Source: Clostridiales bacterium (GTDB lineage: Bacteria; Bacillota; Clostridia; Christensenellales; UMGS416). From it: a stretch of DNA of 6,896 nucleotides. The translations under genes and the position numbers were made by a program. The stretch covers positions 1 through 6,896 of the forward strand of contig JAAYXU010000069.1 of NCBI GenBank assembly GCA_012515725.1, read 5' to 3'. Below are positions 6,113 to 6,896 of the stretch, piece after piece. A model generated the notes under the pieces. It made no database searches. It saw only the letters and a list, made by a program, of their open reading frames with translations, and had not been told where the DNA came from. Numbering within the stretch: the first letter of the stretch is position 1; every line of letters starts with the position of its first letter.

Positions 6113-6757
6113 TCAACGCGGCTTCGTAATATTTTTAGCCGAAAGCTGATAGGTCAGTGACATCAGCGTATCAATTATATGAATACTTTCGATAATGGGC
6201 CCATTTTCCTGCGCGTCCAGCTTTACGGGCGCGAAGTTCAGTATGGCTCCGACGGCGCTGGAGCTTATTAGGTGCGCCACCTTGTTGGCGACCTCCTGAG
6301 GTACCGTCAGTATCGCGATGTCGATATTATTTTCATTTATAAAGGACACCATCTCATCCGCGGACTTGACGGTCAGACCGTGAACCTGCGTGCCGATGAC
6401 GGCGGGATCCACGTCGAAAAGCGCTTCCACGCGGAATGCGTCTCCTCCCAGATACCCATATCCCGCAAGCGCCCTGCCTATATTTCCCGCGCCCACGACC
6501 ACCATTTTCCAGGCCCTCTTGAGGCCGAGAATTTCCTCGAGCGCCTCGCGGAGCTTATTGACAGGGTACCCGTATCCCTGATGCCCGAACCCTCCGAAAA
6601 GGTTAAAATCCTGCCGGACCTGGGAAGCCGTTAGTCCGAGCAGCGCGCCCAGCTCTTTGGACGAGACGCTTTCCGTGCCCGCCTCGTCCAGTGACAGGAG
6701 CCTGCGATAGTAGCGCGGAAGCCGTCTTTTTACCGCGTCGGACACTCTTTTTACCAT
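6113..6757 (-). CDS. rex: Redox-sensing transcriptional repressor Rex
   Basis: Rex is a cytoplasmic homodimeric repressor that senses the NADH/NAD+ ratio. It binds operators of fermentation and respiration genes when NAD+ is high and releases them when NADH rises. The 214-residue product has the family length. An N-terminal winged helix covers about 1-80, with the highly conserved SSKELGALLGLTASQVRQDF (32-51) and FGGFGHQGYGYPV. The Rossmann domain begins KMVVVGAGNIGRAL (84-97) with the dinucleotide loop GAGNIG (89-94) and the acidic strand end LFDVDP (D115, D117). ILNFAPV (172-178) and a swapped C-terminal helix (about 186-205) complete the fold. AAGGAGGG (6765-6772) lies 7 nt before the ATG and fixes the start. 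A Rex-type operator sits in its own promoter, so autoregulation is likely. No terminator hairpin is evident after its TGA, so some transcription may continue into the VanW gene 123 nt downstream. Confidence 0.97.
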   Translation of the reverse strand: MVKRVSDAVKRRLPRYYRRLLSLDEAGTESVSSKELGALLGLTASQVRQDFNLFGGFGHQGYGYPVNKLREALEEILGLKRAWKMVVVGAGNIGRALAGYGYLGGDAFRVEALFDVDPAVIGTQVHGLTVKSADEMVSFINENNIDIAILTVPQEVANKVAHLISSSAVGAILNFAPVKLDAQENGPIIESIHIIDTLMSLTYQLSAKNITKPR

Positions 6758-6790
6758 ATATGGTCCCTCCTTGCAGCGGTCTGGCGGCGA

Positions 6791-6808
6791 TTGTTAAATA
6801 ATTATCAT
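6791..6808. promoter_or_regulatory. Rex operator (ROP site)
   Basis: TTGTTAA, 4 nt, TTATCAT matches the known Rex operator pattern TTGTTAA-N4-TTAACAA with a perfect left half and 5 of 7 matches in the right half. It starts 4 nt downstream of the TATAAG -10 box of rex and covers the expected transcription start, a position where bound Rex would block initiation. Its closeness to the rex gene is independent support. Confidence 0.8.
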
Positions 6809-6812
6809 CATC

Positions 6813-6840
6813 CTTATAATACCATGAAAATACCGATCAA
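6813..6840 (-). promoter_or_regulatory. Promoter of rex
   Basis: On the minus strand TTGATC (6835-6840, 4 of 6 matches) and TATAAG (6813-6818, 5 of 6) are 16 nt apart. An overlapping alternative is an extended -10, TGGTATTAT, whose TGGTAT part is similar to the element in the other three leaders. Both put the start of transcription at or very near the Rex operator. Confidence 0.6.
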
Positions 6841-6872
6841 TACAATAAAAACATGACCATAGCGAGATTTCG

Positions 6873-6894
6873 TACGCAGCACACGGAATGCGTA
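6873..6894. repeat. Inverted repeat at the window edge
   Basis: TACGCA (6873-6878) and TGCGTA (6889-6894) are perfect complements separated by 10 nt. No open frame that I can support covers 6841-6896. On the minus strand the hairpin is not followed directly by a T-run, so a terminator for an upstream gene is not shown. Flanking sequence is missing. Confidence 0.3.
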
Positions 6895-6896
6895 TC

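Noticed and set aside
6100..6141. CGGCT/AGCCG inverted repeat with T-runs near the end of rex, as a terminator
   Set aside because: The stem has only 5 bp with a 13-nt AT-rich loop inside the coding sequence, and the T-run does not follow the stem directly.
1..6896. CRISPR arrays, tRNA or rRNA genes, insertion sequences, toxin-antitoxin or defence genes
   Set aside because: No spaced repeats, cloverleaf with CCA-type ends, transposase motifs or suitable small gene pairs were found; nearly all the DNA is accounted for by six conserved genes and one partial gene.

Overview
The window is chromosomal housekeeping DNA from a GC-rich member of the Bacillota, most likely class Clostridia. The evidence is the dnaX-ybaB-recR cluster in its usual order, a Rex-type NADH-responsive repressor with a clostridial-style operator, two single-pass VanW-family envelope proteins, and strong Shine-Dalgarno sites of the AGGAGG type. 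Genus cannot be set from the sequence alone; a Christensenellales-like anaerobe is only a guess from GC content and gene types.

Layout, left to right. Positions 1-279 (+) hold the C-terminal end of a major facilitator superfamily transporter cut by the window edge. All other genes are on the minus strand. Read in their own direction (right to left) they are rex (6757-6113), a canonical VanW-family gene (5989-4469), a rho-independent terminator (4455-4425), a diverged VanW paralogue (4367-3150), a possible weak terminator, then the operon dnaX (3059-1242), ybaB/ebfC (1226-885) and recR (882-283). recR meets the transporter gene tail to tail with only 3 nt between their stop codons.

How the genes relate. 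dnaX, ybaB and recR have gaps of 15 and 2 nt and form one transcription and translation unit for replication and recombinational repair: clamp-loader subunit, nucleoid-associated protein and RecFOR mediator. rex carries its own operator just downstream of its -10 box, so it is probably autoregulated by the NADH/NAD+ ratio. The two VanW-family proteins are tandem paralogues anchored by one N-terminal membrane helix with their domains outside the cell, and probably act at the cell wall. The left copy has lost the hallmark Gly-Gly-Val-Cys-Gln motif.

The most interesting non-coding signal is a TGGTAT(C/T) element in the leader of each of the four transcription units, within a longer 22-nt similarity shared by the two VanW genes. 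It resembles an extended -10 promoter but may also be an operator. I found no CRISPR array, tRNA, rRNA, insertion sequence, phage gene or defence system, and no convincing undescribed multi-gene system. Intergenic gaps are all under 150 nt.
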